In this document: one piece after another, positions 1-11,696 of the stretch
How positions within the stretch are numbered: position 1 is the first letter of the stretch
How the letters are laid out: the number at the start of each line of letters is the position of its first letter
Assembly (NCBI GenBank): GCA_946811695.1
Contig: OX328124.1
Span: forward strand, 31,433,648-31,497,647
Source: Gonocerus acuteangulatus
Taxonomy: Eukaryota; Arthropoda; Insecta; Hemiptera; Coreidae
Reading direction: 5' to 3'
DNA: 64,000 nucleotides
The notes under the pieces: generated by a model
Told to the model about the DNA's origin: nothing
The model's input: only the letters and a program-made list of their open reading frames with translations
Database searches by the model: none
Position numbers and translations under genes: made by a program

Positions 1-1331
1 ATGGTCCGATTTTGATGAAATTTGGTACAAAAATCTGTCGTCCAATTTGAAAGGTCAAGTTCGTTAACCAGCAAAATCTGCCCACTGGAAGATGGCGTTT
101 GGGGCGAAATTCGCGCAGAAAAAATCGTAACGCTTACGTTTTTGAGTTCATAAGCTTGTAAGTACTCGTTTTATAGGCTTCTTGGGCTAGGAAAACGAAT
201 GAAACCATTTTCAAGGCGATAGCTTTAACCGTTGTTGAGAAAATTGGAAAAATAGTTTTTGAATACCGTTTTTGGTTTGGGTACTTAGAATAACGGGATT
301 CAGTTGAAACATTATCTGCATGTTCTACTTTCATTAAAACTAGTATGTTGAAAGTTATGTTACGTTTGGAGTTAAGGAAGGGTTAGAATAAAATATTTTA
401 TGAACAGACATGAAAAGTTTTGGAAACTTCGTATACTTTCATTAATATCTCGAACACGGTTGGGAAATCGTGGTAAGTGGATTGAAACTATTTGAAAGCT
501 TACTAAATTCTCTACAAAAATGATTCTAAAACTATTTTTGATTAGGTTATGACAATCGGAGAAATAAGTGCTTAAAACTTCAAATATGTCTGTTTTGTTC
601 TTATGAACGGGTTTTTGTCGTTCTTTTTGTCTCTTTCCCTTGGTTTTTTATTGCTTTTTATTGTTGTAATTTCTTATGTTGTATTTGTAAGGAAAATGTA
701 TGTGTGTGTAAAACAGGATAGGTAAAATGAGACCAATTTTCTGTTGTCAGAAATAATAAAAAGTTTTGGGAACTTCGTATAATTTCTTAATATCTCGAAA
801 ACGGTTGAAAATCTTGGGAAGCGAAAGGTTACCATTCGAAAGCTTACTAAATGGTCTACAAGAATGGTTTTAAAGAAAGTTTTGAATAAGCGATGTCAAT
901 CGGAGAAATAAGTGCTTAAAACTTTTAAGTAATTGATTTCGCTTATTCGAACTTTTCTTTTTGTCTGTTTTATTCCTTGTTATTTTTAAATTGCTTATAG
1001 TCAGATAATGTATTTGACAATAAAACAGATTAAGTAAAATAAGAAGATCAATTTATTGTTAGAAATGTAGCGTTTAAAGAGAGAGATCCCAAGGCTTTCT
1101 AAATGCCTCTGAGCGGAGGCCTTTCTGCCCGACTTATGGGAGAGCTGACCCATACAGGTATGATTGTAAATCAACAAAGACCTTTCAAGACTGGTTTGTT
1201 TGAGATTTCATTTGGATAGCTGTTTCGCTATTGATCTAAACAAAGTAATAACTTTTTCTATTCTATGCCTTCATAAACACTAGAGATAAGAACGGAACCG
1301 CGCTAAGATGACGCAGTTCCTGCGAATCGGA
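1..1331 (-). mobile_element. Helitron-like family A, copy A1 (cut by window edge)
   Basis: Matches the other A copies from the (TA)n-adjacent module at the window start to the 5' terminus. That terminus reads TCCGATTCGCAGGAACTGC on the minus strand and ends at 1331, followed inward by TTAGCGCGGTTCC. The interior holds two tandem units of the GGTTACGTTTGGAGTTAAGG / TCTCGAAAACGG type. The frame at 134-334 is the repeated 66-codon frame of this family. The hairpin end lies outside the window. Confidence 0.75.
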
Positions 1332-1355
1332 CTTTTTTATAGACAGGGTGGCTTA

Positions 1356-2319
1356 GGCCGGCCACACACTATAAGGTAGACCGGACAGGTACACCCGTGA
1401 GGTGCACCTGTCCAGTCTACCTGTGACCCACACTGCTCAGGTGTACCGGACAGGTTTGTCAGTCTTCAACATGGATCCTCCTGGAGATAATCTACTTTAT
1501 CTCTCTCTATTTGCAGTAATATTTGAGACACGTAAAAACAAACGAAAAAACGCAAACAATGGTGTAAGGAATGGTTGCAGAGAAGAAATAAATTCACCCA
1601 TATCAATCTGCTGAACGAATTAAGAGATGGACCAACAGATTATCGCAATTATCTGCGCATGAACGAATAAGTTTACGTAGAGTTATTGTCACTAGTATCT
1701 CCTTTCATTAAGAAGAAATATACACAAACGAGGGCCGCTATATCTCCAGACGAAAAACTAACAGCTACTTTGAGAATCTTGAGGAGTCAATTTTCCTCTA
1801 CTCCTTTCGAATATTAGATCGAAAACTATTAATTTTACTTTCAGCCATACTCTCGTTTGCATTTGGATATATTTTCTGCAGTTTGTATACTAAATTGCGA
1901 TATGCAGCATCCCTTTTATTTCTATTGTGAAAATCATCGTCTTTTATTATCCATAAACATGGTTCATTTTTATAAATTTCGATGAAATCACTAAGAACTT
2001 CGTTAATTTTATGAGACATTTTACACTTTAAACTGATTCCATAAATAAATAAATAAAAAGGCCACAACGGTAAAACAAATCAACACAAATCAGAGTTGCA
2101 GGAAACTGAGACCTCATAAGGTACACCTGACAACCCCCACACTCACACATGAGGTCTACTCGCCTGTCAGGTGGAAATAATCGAATTTTCATCAGGTGTG
2201 AGGTCGCCGGAAAGGGTGGAGTGGGGGTAGTAAAGTTCCGCGACAGACTATGAGGTAGACCGGACGGGTGCACCGGACGGGTGAACCTGTCCGGTCTACC
2301 TCATAGTGTGTGGCGGCCC
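1356..2319. mobile_element. PIF/Harbinger transposon, internally deleted
   Basis: The ends are inverted repeats of about 35 bp beginning GGCCGGCCACACACTAT on the left and ending in the complement of GGGCCGCCACACACTAT on the right. They are flanked by TTA at 1353-1355 and 2320-2322, the 3-bp TWA target duplication of this superfamily. Inside, the plus strand around 1530-1800 reads as an N-terminal Harbinger transposase fragment (INLLNELRDGPTDYRNYLRM, then a stop, then AISPDEKL). The minus strand at 1798-2020 encodes an apparently complete MADF DNA-binding domain (KINEVLSDFIEIYKNEPCLW ... SFRSNIRKE), the usual second protein. The two frames meet tail to tail, with the catalytic part of the transposase missing. 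Several CCGGTCTACCT words are repeated near both ends, as expected for transposase binding sites. Confidence 0.88.
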
Positions 2320-2773
2320 TTAGTGAACTATAACTGAATTATTGTTAGTTAACTAAAACACAAGTGTACTGGACTTGAATATAACATCAAGGATGAGTGG
2401 GCGCATTAGAAGGATGAATTAGAATATGTACTGGATCATTTGAATAACAATACTTTAATATTTAAAAATTGTTTTTAAAATTATAGGAAAATTCATCAGC
2501 ACTGACCCAGAAATGACTCACTAATAAACTTCATCACCCAACTAAAATGACTCTAAAATAAATCATTAAAATCCTACCACAAATACGACCACTTCAGACA
2601 ATTCAATAATTTCTGATATATATTAAAAAAAAATCTACAAAGACTCGGTGAGGTAGAGGAAGAATTATTTAACAAAGATTTATAACTGTTTTGACAGTAA
2701 AATGAATTTGTTTTCTAATAAATTTAATCATAAATGAAAAATGAAATTCATACATACAAACATGTATAAATTT

Positions 2774-3344
2774 TGGTTACGTTTGGAGTTAAGGAAGAAT
2801 TAGAATAAAATATTTTATTAAGAGACATGAAAAGTTTTGGGAACTTCGCATATTTTCCTTAATATGTCGAAAACAGTTAGGAAATCGTGGTAAGTGGATA
2901 GAAACTATTCGAAAGCTTACTAAATTCTCTATAATTAATTTTCTGAGAAGAATTTCGCTTAGTCGATGTGAATCGGAGAAAACGGTGTTTAAAACTTTGA
3001 ATGTGTTTGTTTTCTTGTTTTTAACGGGTTTTCGTAGCTGTTTAGCTCACTTTTTAATTGTTTGTTTTAAATTGTATTTCTTTTTAGAAACATTTTGATA
3101 GTTTTGAATACATTGAACAATTAAATAAGAATTTCGTGTCTGTAGCAGTGGAGCCTGGACAAGCCAGCTTTAGGGTGTTCAAGGTAAAACGGTACGCTGC
3201 TGGCCCTTTGTCACCGGTCATAAATCATTTCAAGAAATATGGGACCAAAATAAGGAGTGTTTCTATTTCATTCTTTCCAAATGACACTAGGAATAAGAAC
3301 AGAACCGCGCTAAGATGATACATTTCCTTCGGAAGCGAGTCGGA
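2774..3344 (-). mobile_element. Helitron-like family A, copy A7 (truncated)
   Basis: The 5' terminus on the minus strand (GTCCGACTCGC at 3340-3344) has a diverged inner part. It is followed by a 60-codon frame at 3136-3318 (VEPGQASFRVFKVKRYAAGP) and one tandem unit ending at GGTTACGTTTGGAGTT near 2774. The hairpin end is absent. Confidence 0.55.
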
Positions 3345-4305
3345 CTTTTTCTTTGTAGATTTTAATCGGGAAGGTAATTGCTTAGTCGTACAAAGATTTT
3401 ATGAATTTATGCTTGAATTAAAAAAAAAAAAAACAATTTGAAAGGAAAATATTTAGCGATTTTATGTTTAATTTTTTGAAACAATATTAGGGGTAAACAT
3501 TATGGAAACAGGCTCACATGATGCAGCATCTGCGAGTTTGACATACCACTAAACAGATGTATTATAATAATTTTAATTGTTTAAAGAGATATATTGGTTA
3601 GAGCACAGTTTTCATATGACATTTGACGGAGTTGGTAGTTTAAAATAAATATGGGGGGAATATCATCGATCCGAATACAATCATTCTTCTTGTGATCTTT
3701 TTAGAAATATAATTAAACAAGACAATCTCATAAGAACAACAAGAAGGAGGATCGCTCTAAAAAATAAATAACCGTCGTCTTTCATTAGAAGAGGATCGTT
3801 TCAGATGCCGACCTACAAAGAAGTATGGAAATATGAAAATTAGCATCTTTATTGGACCAAGAATCGATAATTAAAGTCGCAAAACTTGACTCAGATTTTT
3901 TAGTCTGCTTTCTCTTTTTCTCCGTATGAAGGAAAACTACTTATCATGTCGACCCGATGATGGAATCTGGTATTGATGAGTAGAAATTTCCAGTGGCTTA
4001 AACTTGTATTTATGTAAATGTGTGTGTCTCCTCCGACAATCTGCTCTTAATACTGCCTGGAAATGGTCCCATTTATTACAAAGGAAGAATGTCTCAGTCT
4101 CTCGTAGTCTATTAAAAGTTAACAAAAAGACTCGTCGATTAGGCACTCTTCTATTTGGGAATCGGTGTGCAAACTCACGCTCAGCTTCTAAAGCATTACC
4201 GTTCCAGAACCCGTACAGGAGAATTGAACTTCGTCAAGAGATTGAACTTTAGTAATCGCTTTCTTGAAAAAATTGGCAATGAAAATTTGTTTATTTTATT
4301 TTAAT
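3345..4305. other. Unassigned sequence
   Basis: Holds overlapping short frames on both strands at 3937-4252 (minus: [20 protein letters not shown]; plus: [20 protein letters not shown]). GC is higher there than around it, so it may be a decayed transposon gene. I cannot identify it. Confidence 0.3.
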
Positions 4306-4482
4306 CCATTTATTATTAACTACATATTTTAGGACGGGTTATCTATAGGTTACCATACATTTCTAGCCAGGATAGAGGTGATGCCTTCTATTTTTTCGAA
4401 AGAAAAGCCACCACCCCAAGTGGGAATCGACCCTACGACCTTAGACACAGAGTGCATACACCTTAGCACTCGCGGCCTCCCA
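4306..4482 (-). mobile_element. tRNA-like SINE, family S1, copy 1
   Basis: The minus strand has GCGAGTGCTAAGGTG (A-box-like) and GGGTCGATTCCCAC (B-box) at tRNA spacing, then a body with GGTGGTGGCTTTTC, CTATCCTGGCTAGAAATG and ATAGATAACCCGTCC. Related copies occur at 10.9, 39.3 and 54.8 kb. Confidence 0.65.
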
Positions 4483-5274
4483 ATGAAAATTTATTTCCAT
4501 TAAAAATTTAAATAAGTAAGTACAAAAATGTAAAATTGTTTTGTTTCTTGCTTGCGATTTTCTTCAAAACGAAACAAAAACGAGCAAATATCAAAATGAC
4601 ATTTAATCTTAGCTCTTTTCTTAGCTTTTGGTTCCCTATACACGCCTGGATTTTTAGGAACGGCTCCACGCAATCACATTTTTCCAACCCATTTTCTGCA
4701 AAATGTATTGTGTTTACAAAGACGTGTCTAAAAATTAGCTTAAATAGAAAAAGTAAACGGAGGTAAGTATTCTTGTACTGTGCATAAAAGTAAATCAAAT
4801 GTAGCTAATAGAGATATATGGGCAGAAAATAAGGCTTATTAAAGGCTTACTGGTCATATACGGTTGATTGAAGCTTAGCTAGGATGGATCCAATCAGGCC
4901 AACCAAGCTGATTGAGGTGAAGCCTGCTTCTATCTTACGGTATATATCAATTCAGACAGTTCCTCTTAATATCAATAACTGGCAGGTTCTAACAACTGGA
5001 ACTACGTCATCTTAGTCCATTTCCACGGCGTTCTGATCACAGGAGTCCTAAAAAGCTAAAAAGAAAAAGTTTATGTTTTGTGTAAGAATTGCTGAATGTT
5101 TGTAGAATAGTCAACGGATTATGTTTCGGGGGAATGATCCTTGATAAGGAAACAGAAAACACCATCTTATTGGCCATATCGCAAAATTTATATTTCCTTT
5201 GTCATTCCATTAATAAATGAATACATAACTTCGTATTTTCGTGCTAGGCGGAAGGTCAAATAAGAAAAACTTCA

Positions 5275-5345
5275 CCACACAGTTTCATCAACTTTATTAC
5301 GTCCCTACATGTTTCACACCTTTTTGGTGCCTCTTCAGGGGAAAA
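5275..5345 (-). mobile_element. Penelope-like 3' tail
   Basis: The minus strand reads CCCCTGAAGAGGCACCAAAA, AGGTGTGAAACATGTAGGG, ACGTAATAAAGTTGATGAAA. This follows the usual end of Penelope-like elements (a short Asp/Glu-rich reading, 'gaaac.tgt', then AATAAAGTT). It lies right next to the D1 hairpin end. Confidence 0.45.
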
Positions 5346-5357
5346 AGTTCCAAATAT

Positions 5358-7395
5358 CTAGGCGCACTGTAGTGCGCCAGGCCAAGTTCCGGCCTAAGCA
5401 TACTGTGTGTATATTACAGGCGGTCTTAGAGCCGATTTTTACACTCTAAGATAAACTTATGAAATTTTACACAGGTATTATACTACTGGATGTGAGTAAA
5501 ACTGGAAATTTTCATAATTCTACATTGTATAGTTTCTGAGATATAAGCGATCGAAAATCGGGATTTATAGGACTCACTCACTCACTCATTCACTCACTCA
5601 CTCACTGACTCATCAAAATTATTAGGCACTTCCCATGATGCTAGAGACTTGAAATTTTGCATGAAGATAGATATGAAGACGTTATTAAAGGAAAAAAGGA
5701 AAAAATCGCGAAAAGTTGTGTTTGACGCCGCTTCCGGGGCGGGGGCGTGCCAGTTTTGTACTTCGGAAACCCATCATTCCGTCCGAAACCCATGATGTGG
5801 GGTATCAAATGAATAGTCTCGGTATGAAGAACCTATATTTGAGGTTTTAAGAAACAATTAGACGCATATAGGCTCGGTAAAAATCGTATACCAGCTGTCT
5901 GTCTGTATGTTTGTTCCTCTTACAAATCCGTACCGTTTGACCGATTTTGACCAAACTTGGGACACAGATGGGTCTTAATACGGGGAGAATCATAGGCTAG
6001 GTTAAATTGTCTATCAGCTGTCTGTCTGTTTGTTCCTTATACAAATACACACCGTTTGACCGATTTTGACAAAATTTGACACACATGTCGGTCTATATCC
6101 GGCTAGTGTCATAGGCTAGTCAAAATCGTCTATCAGCTGTCTGTCTGCATGTTTGTTCCTTACACAAATTCACACCATTTGACCGATTTTGACCAAACGT
6201 GGCACACAGGTAGGCCTTGGTCCGGGTAATGCACTAGGCTAGGTAAAAAAGGTCTTTCAGCTGTCTGTCTGCATGTTCGTTCCTTATACAAATTCACATC
6301 GTTTGGCCTATTTTGACCAAACTTGGCACGCAGCCAATCATTTCTTCTGAAACCCATCATGTGGGGTATCAAATGAGTCGTCTTGGTAAGGAGAACCTAT
6401 ATTTGATGTTTTAAAAAACATTTTGTCGCATCTTAACAAAAACAGTTGTGACTTCTTTTTTAAATGTAGTAAATAAAGTCGTAGGGGTTCACTGCATAAT
6501 ATACTTCAAAGCAGATACTAAGTTTTTCAAAGTCGAGCCATCTAAATTACAAAGTTTAGGATCACAAACCCAAAATGTGTCGTCTTTGTTCTTTTCTTTT
6601 TCTTGAAGGCCTTCTACACATTCCTTGTGGTGATCTTTATCCTCGGGATAAGGTTCCTGTTTTTTACAGTGTAATAGTTTAGTTAGGAGAGCAATCAATT
6701 TGACCTCTAGAGTACTGTCATCAGGAATAGCTTCTAACTTTTCTAGTCTAGTGATTAGATGTACGTAGGTTGATTATTGGTATCAAATATCAAGCAGTAA
6801 GGAGAACCTTATGCAGAGTCCAAAGACCCTCGTTTTATATGAAGTACAAAAGCCAGTAGGTATGCGGCAACTAAATTTGATTTAATACATAGAAAAAAGT
6901 AATGAGATCCCAAAAAAAAAACATAAATGTGAAATAGAGGCCAAGTTCCTCCCCCCACAAAGAAACACTCCCTTTCCCAAAAAGTGAAAAATATCTCCTC
7001 CTAAAACCCCCCAAAAACGCCTTACCATCCTACACTCCAAAAAAAGTAGAATGAGTTGGTGTATTAAGTGTACCATATTTTCAACCAAAAATATTTGCCA
7101 ATACAAGAGATGATACAAGAAAGAAATGTCCAAGTTCATTACTTAGAAGACCTCATAGTTACTTACTAAGAACAGTAAAGACACTTCAACTTACCTTTAA
7201 AAACAACAATAAAAATACTTATATCCAGTTACTAAAATATCACTTTCCTCAACCAGGTATATTCTTAAACTTGGCAATGTTTTTTTTGTGCCGAAATTAT
7301 CTTTAGAGAGAAAACTAAACATTGCCAAGTTTAAGAATATACCTGTTTGAGGAAAGTGATATTTTAGTAACTGGATACAAGTATTTTATATCCAG
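5358..7395 (-). mobile_element. Helitron-like family D, copy D1
   Basis: On the minus strand the element ends in a GC-rich hairpin (GGCGCACTACAGTGCGCC) followed by TAG, giving a CTAG end at 5358. Inward lie CACTCACTCACT repeats and then four tandem units of about 123 bp containing the GACCGATTTTGACCAAACTTGG / GACAGACAGCTG words. A frame fragment follows (6489-6698, LIALLTKLLHCKKQEPYPED ... VCDPKLCNLDGSTLKNL), then most of the palindrome seen complete in D2. Confidence 0.65.
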
Positions 7396-8084
7396 TTACT
7401 GGCAATTATTCTTATATTAGAAATGGTTTTTAGTTTAATTTCTTTCATAGATATATTAGTTTGTTCAAGTTGTATCATAACAACGAAATGTTTAAAATAA
7501 ACTGCTTGATTTAGAATAGCTTTCATAATATATCACTACGGGCTAAGATAGTATCATTAAGAAGCTCGTTAATTGTGACTAACTTAGTAATTTAGAAGGT
7601 AATGTAGATTTTAGAGTTGAATCATGCTATTAAAAATAAGTTTGTTTAATTAGCACCCTAAAATGCTGTTAAAGTGATTTGCGACATTTTTTCCGCGTTT
7701 TAATTCTTTATTAGATTGAAATTGAGAATTATGATTAGTTTCACAAAAATCCAGGTATGAGTACTAATTACGGAAGACGAAGATTTCTCGGAATTATGAA
7801 GATTCCTTAACCTTTTTCGCTATCTTTCCTTATAAGGTCAATAGCTACATTCCTTCTTGCATTAGCGAATTAAACGGCCTATATTTTGATTAAAATGATT
7901 CATTAAAACAGCTGTTTTATTTAATTCAAAACCTCACAAGCAATGACTTGAAGATTAGTAAACACCACGAAGGAGATCTAATATTGTTTTGTGCAAAAGG
8001 ATTTAAACCTCTCTATATCAACAATTTCCTTTGTCTTCAGATCTAAATTACGCATTTTCTTGAATCTTCAAGCCCGGATCTTAA
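7396..8084. other. Non-repetitive AT-rich sequence downstream of the 183-aa gene
   Basis: Contains the likely 3' UTR of the minus-strand gene, with an AATAAA at 7916-7921. No repeat family or other frame seen. Confidence 0.4.
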
Positions 8085-8636
8085 CTACCAAACTTTCCAT
8101 TTACGAACGAATGCCAACAAATAGTCCCAAGCCGTTTCTGTTAAAGTCTTCACCGATGGAATCAACTTCTTCTTGACTATTTCTGACCTCTTTACCTTGG
8201 GTGGAGGTAATATATGGTTCAACAAAGCTTTTAGAAATCCTTCCTTCCAGAATGTACCACAGAAATCCGTCACGAACTGATGGTAGTTAATGACCAGTAT
8301 AAAAACTGTAAGAATTTGGACGAAGGAATATATTAACCTGAGAAGAAGTCCGCTTGATTCGTTTAAATCGCTCTTCTCGCCGACTGAATAATTGGTGATC
8401 TCGTCATTTCTGTATATGCCCTTGATACTTTGAAGATCTACAATTTCTACAGGATCTGTCTGTACAGTCACGGAAGCCTCGTCTATCTTATTGTTGTTCT
8501 TTACGGTAGGTTTTGTTGGACTTGATACCTCTTCACCTCCACCTAACTCAGGCTTCTTTCGAAAATATGGAGGCTGCCCTCCAAAACAATGATGGGGCTT
8601 TATTTCCTTCTTCATTTGAGGCAAAGTTCTTTCCAT
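8085..8636 (-). CDS. Unrecognised single-pass membrane protein, 183 aa
   Basis: An uninterrupted 183-codon frame, by far the longest non-repeat frame in the window. I do not recognise a family. The N-terminal half (about residues 1-95) is polar and rich in Pro, Lys and Ser, with few predicted structured parts. One hydrophobic helix at about residues 96-125 (LLLRLIYSFVQILTVFILVI) is followed by FVTDFCGTFW and then a Pro/Lys-rich stretch (LLNHILPPPKVKR). The C-terminal part is basic and amphipathic and ends KWKVW. The start is the first ATG after an AACAATTCCAG sequence that could be a splice acceptor, so this may be the last exon of a longer gene. Downstream on the same strand an AATAAA lies at 7916-7921, about 165 nt past the stop. 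No copy of this frame occurs elsewhere in the window, which argues against a transposon origin. Confidence 0.6.
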   Translation of the reverse strand: MERTLPQMKKEIKPHHCFGGQPPYFRKKPELGGGEEVSSPTKPTVKNNNKIDEASVTVQTDPVEIVDLQSIKGIYRNDEITNYSVGEKSDLNESSGLLLRLIYSFVQILTVFILVINYHQFVTDFCGTFWKEGFLKALLNHILPPPKVKRSEIVKKKLIPSVKTLTETAWDYLLAFVRKWKVW

Positions 8637-8854
8637 TGCACTGGAATTGTTTTGTGAATAATAAAAATTAGTAATATCTTAGGGGAAAAAAATATTCTAC
8701 TAACTAACATATGTCCGCATAATTTTTTCCATTAATAAATCTGTCAAAAAAGTAAAGATCTGATCTAAAGATTATCTTGTAAATTAATGCATCAATGCCT
8801 AGGGTCGAGGGTTCAATTACCATTTGGCATGTTAGCTCTTATTTCTTAAAAAAG

Positions 8855-10523
8855 TCCGACTCGCAGGAACTGCGTCATCTTAGCGCGGTTCCATTCATAT
8901 CCCTAGTGTTATTTTGTAGACTTAGAATAGAAACAGTTATTACTTTGTTTGCATCATTCCTAATGTAAACAAATATGAAAAAAAAAAACAAAAAAAAAAC
9001 ATGACTTTCGGCTAGGGATGAAACTATCCTAAGCAGAAATTACTCTTTCTGCCGTCCCAAGTTTCGGTCTAAGAAGACTCTTCTACGAATATATTTCTAA
9101 TTTACTTAACTTGCAGTGCAAACATATCCATTTTACTTTTAAATGCAATTAAACAAAATAAAATTGTACATGAAAATGAGAAAGTAGTGTTATTTTTTAT
9201 TGAACTACGGCCACATTCAACCACAAAATATAATTATATTTCTAGTACAGAATTTGGCTGCATGACTTCCTACAGGTAAAGGTAACTGTCAGCTGTCCTA
9301 GAATGCTTGATGAGAACAATGAATCTTGATTTATGAAGTGCAATACCAGCCTACCTGAACCGGCCTACTACCTCGACCCGGACTGACTCTACACAGAGAA
9401 TATTTACGTTTTCAGTTCTGTTACAGGTTCAAAGAATTTGTATTTATTCCCCTGTTTTATTGAGAAATACATCCTCCTCCTAGAAGCAATAACAAAATAA
9501 CAAGAAATAAAAACAGACAAAAAGAACCGTATAAATTACCGAAATCAATTATCGTTTATCAAACTTCTAAGTTATATGTACTTATTTCTCCGTTTGACAT
9601 CGCCTAATCAAAACTTTCTTCAGAACCTGTTTTCTAGAGCATTTAGTAAGCTTTCGAATGGAAACCATCCGTTTACCAAGATTCTCAACGGTTTTCGAGA
9701 TACTAACGAAAGTATAAAAGGTTACCAAAACTTTTCTTGTCTGTTAATAAAATATTTTATTCTAACCCTTCCTTTACTCCAAACGTAACTAAAATTTCAA
9801 CATATTAGTGTTGATACAATTCGAACATGCAGAAAATGTTTCAACTGAATCCCATAATTCTAAGTACCAAAATCGAAGACAAAAAGAACAGTTCGAAATA
9901 GCGGAATCAATTACTTTAAAGTTTTAAGCAATTATTTCTCCGATTGACATCGCCTAATCAAAACTTTCATCAGAACCATTTTTAAAGAGCATTTAATAAG
10001 CTTTCTAATTGTATTCTTCCGTTTACCAAGATTCTCAATCTTTTTCGAGATATTAAGGAAAGTAAACAAAGTTACCAAAACTTTTTATGTCTGTTAATAA
10101 AATATTTTATTCTAACCCTTCCTTAACTCTAAACGTAACAAAAATTTCAACATATTAGTTTTAATGAAAGTAGAACATGCAGAAAATGTTTCAACTGAAT
10201 CCCATGATTGTAAGTACCCAAACCAAAAACGGTATTCAAAAACTATTTTTCCAATTTTCTCGAAAACGGTTAAAGCTATCGCCTTGAAAATGGTTTCATT
10301 CGTTTTCCTAGCCCAAGAAGCATATAAAACGAGTACTTACAAGCTTATGAACTCAAAAACGTAAGCGTTACGATTTTTTTTACGCGAATTTCGCCCCAAA
10401 CGCCATCTTCCAGTGGGCGGATTCTGCTGGCTAACGAACTTGACCTTTCAAATTAGACGACGGATTTTTGTACCAAATTTCATCACAATCGGACCATTCG
10501 TCTTCTATTTAGAGAGCGAACAG

Positions 10524-10590
<67 letters not shown>

Positions 10591-10740
10591 TATACATATA
10601 TAAAAATTTGAACCACCGTTATTTTCGGTTTCTAGGGGTTCTGAAACGCAAAATTTTCTAGTCGGCACTTCCGGATTGTTTCATTGTATCAACCTTATAA
10701 GCGGGGTTCCTCCCTATGGGGGAGGGAGGAACCGCGCTAA
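8855..10740 (+). mobile_element. Helitron-like family A, copy A2 (near full length)
   Basis: The reference copy, 1.89 kb. It starts TCCGACTCGCAGGAACTGC and carries TTAGCGCGGTTCC about 26 bases in. It ends with a hairpin (GGTTCCTCCCT, loop, AGGGAGGAACC) followed by GCGCTAA. TTAGCGCGGTTCC inside the left end and GGAACCGCGCTAA at the right end are inverted repeats at unequal distances from the tips. Asymmetric terminal repeats, a TC start, a 3' hairpin with CTRR and internal tandem repeats are known traits of Helitrons, and more exactly of Helentron/DINE-1-like non-autonomous elements. The interior holds tandem units at 9580-9790 and 9900-10150, the 66-codon frame at 10164-10364 and a (TA)n tract at 10529-10582. 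No Rep/helicase frame is present. Confidence 0.72.
10529..10582. repeat. (TA)n in A2
   Basis: An almost pure TA run of about 54 bases. It lies between the GAACAGACAAA word and AAAATTTGAACCACCG, as in the other A copies. Confidence 0.97.
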
Positions 10741-10884
10741 AATGAAATGAATCAGCCATGAAAACATTGGTAACCGCCTTATAACCCTTTCCGAAAAACC
10801 GTTGACATCTATAAAGGTAACTTAAAGAAAATAAATGAAACAAATATTCTGACTAAATGTTCCTTTTTTCAAAGGGTATTTATT

Positions 10885-11065
10885 TAATTTTAACGTCCAT
10901 TTATAAGTGACAGAGAATTTTAGGACGGATTATATTTAGGTTCCCACATTTTTGTAACCAGGATAGGTACCATGCCATTACTTTCTTCTATCAAAAAGCA
11001 ACCTACTCTAGTGCTCGAACCCACGACCTGCTCAAGCCTCACCACTCACGGCTACCAGTCCTCCT
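10885..11065 (-). mobile_element. SINE family S1, copy 2
   Basis: Body and head as in the 4.3-kb copy, diverged: GTGGGTTCGAGCACTAG is the B-box side and CTATCCTGGTTACAAAAATG the body. Confidence 0.55.
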
Positions 11066-11696
11066 TCATAACATATAGGTAGCCGCTTGTCCTATTCCAA
11101 GAATGATGGTTTAAACACGCTTTGATGATATGATTGCTTTACGGTTCATTGCCCATACCTTTAGCTTTTACATTCAGTTTTAATTTTTCACCTTCCATGT
11201 AAACCCTTCCCTTCAAAGGTCTATTTAGGTCCTTAGAAAGGTTATTTTCAAGGGCACTATGTTATAGATATGGACGAGAACTGCAACTTTGCTACTTTAA
11301 AAAATATTGATATCTCTATTAAGGAGTTATTTCTCTTGTGGCCCGCTTATCTGGGCCACCCTGTATAATACACATATATTGACAAAAACAAAAATTAAAA
11401 TTTAGGCTGAAAAGAATGTCAAGTGCGCTAACCGGCATATCCACCTATCCTAACTCAGCTTTGTTCCTGTAGATTTAACATTCAATGGATTGAATTCAGG
11501 GTTTTTGTCATTAGGGCTAATCTTTAGATTTACGTCATTGCTGAACATCAGTTTTACCAATTAGGGATTCGGACAATAATAAAAGTTTTTGTAAGCTTTC
11601 TAAGCTCTCTTCCGCCTTTGTCTAAAAGCTTACTGAAATGGAGAAAGTTTTAATTGGCTTAATGGCATCCGAATCAAGGATTTGCGGGTTTTATTA
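11066..11696. other. Unassigned sequence
   Basis: No gene. A CTGGGCCACCCTGTATAATA phrase near 11353 resembles the outer end of many insect mariner-like elements, but no partner end was found. Confidence 0.3.

Noticed and set aside
6160..6372. Small protein on the minus strand
   Set aside because: It is the 123-bp tandem unit of family D read through.
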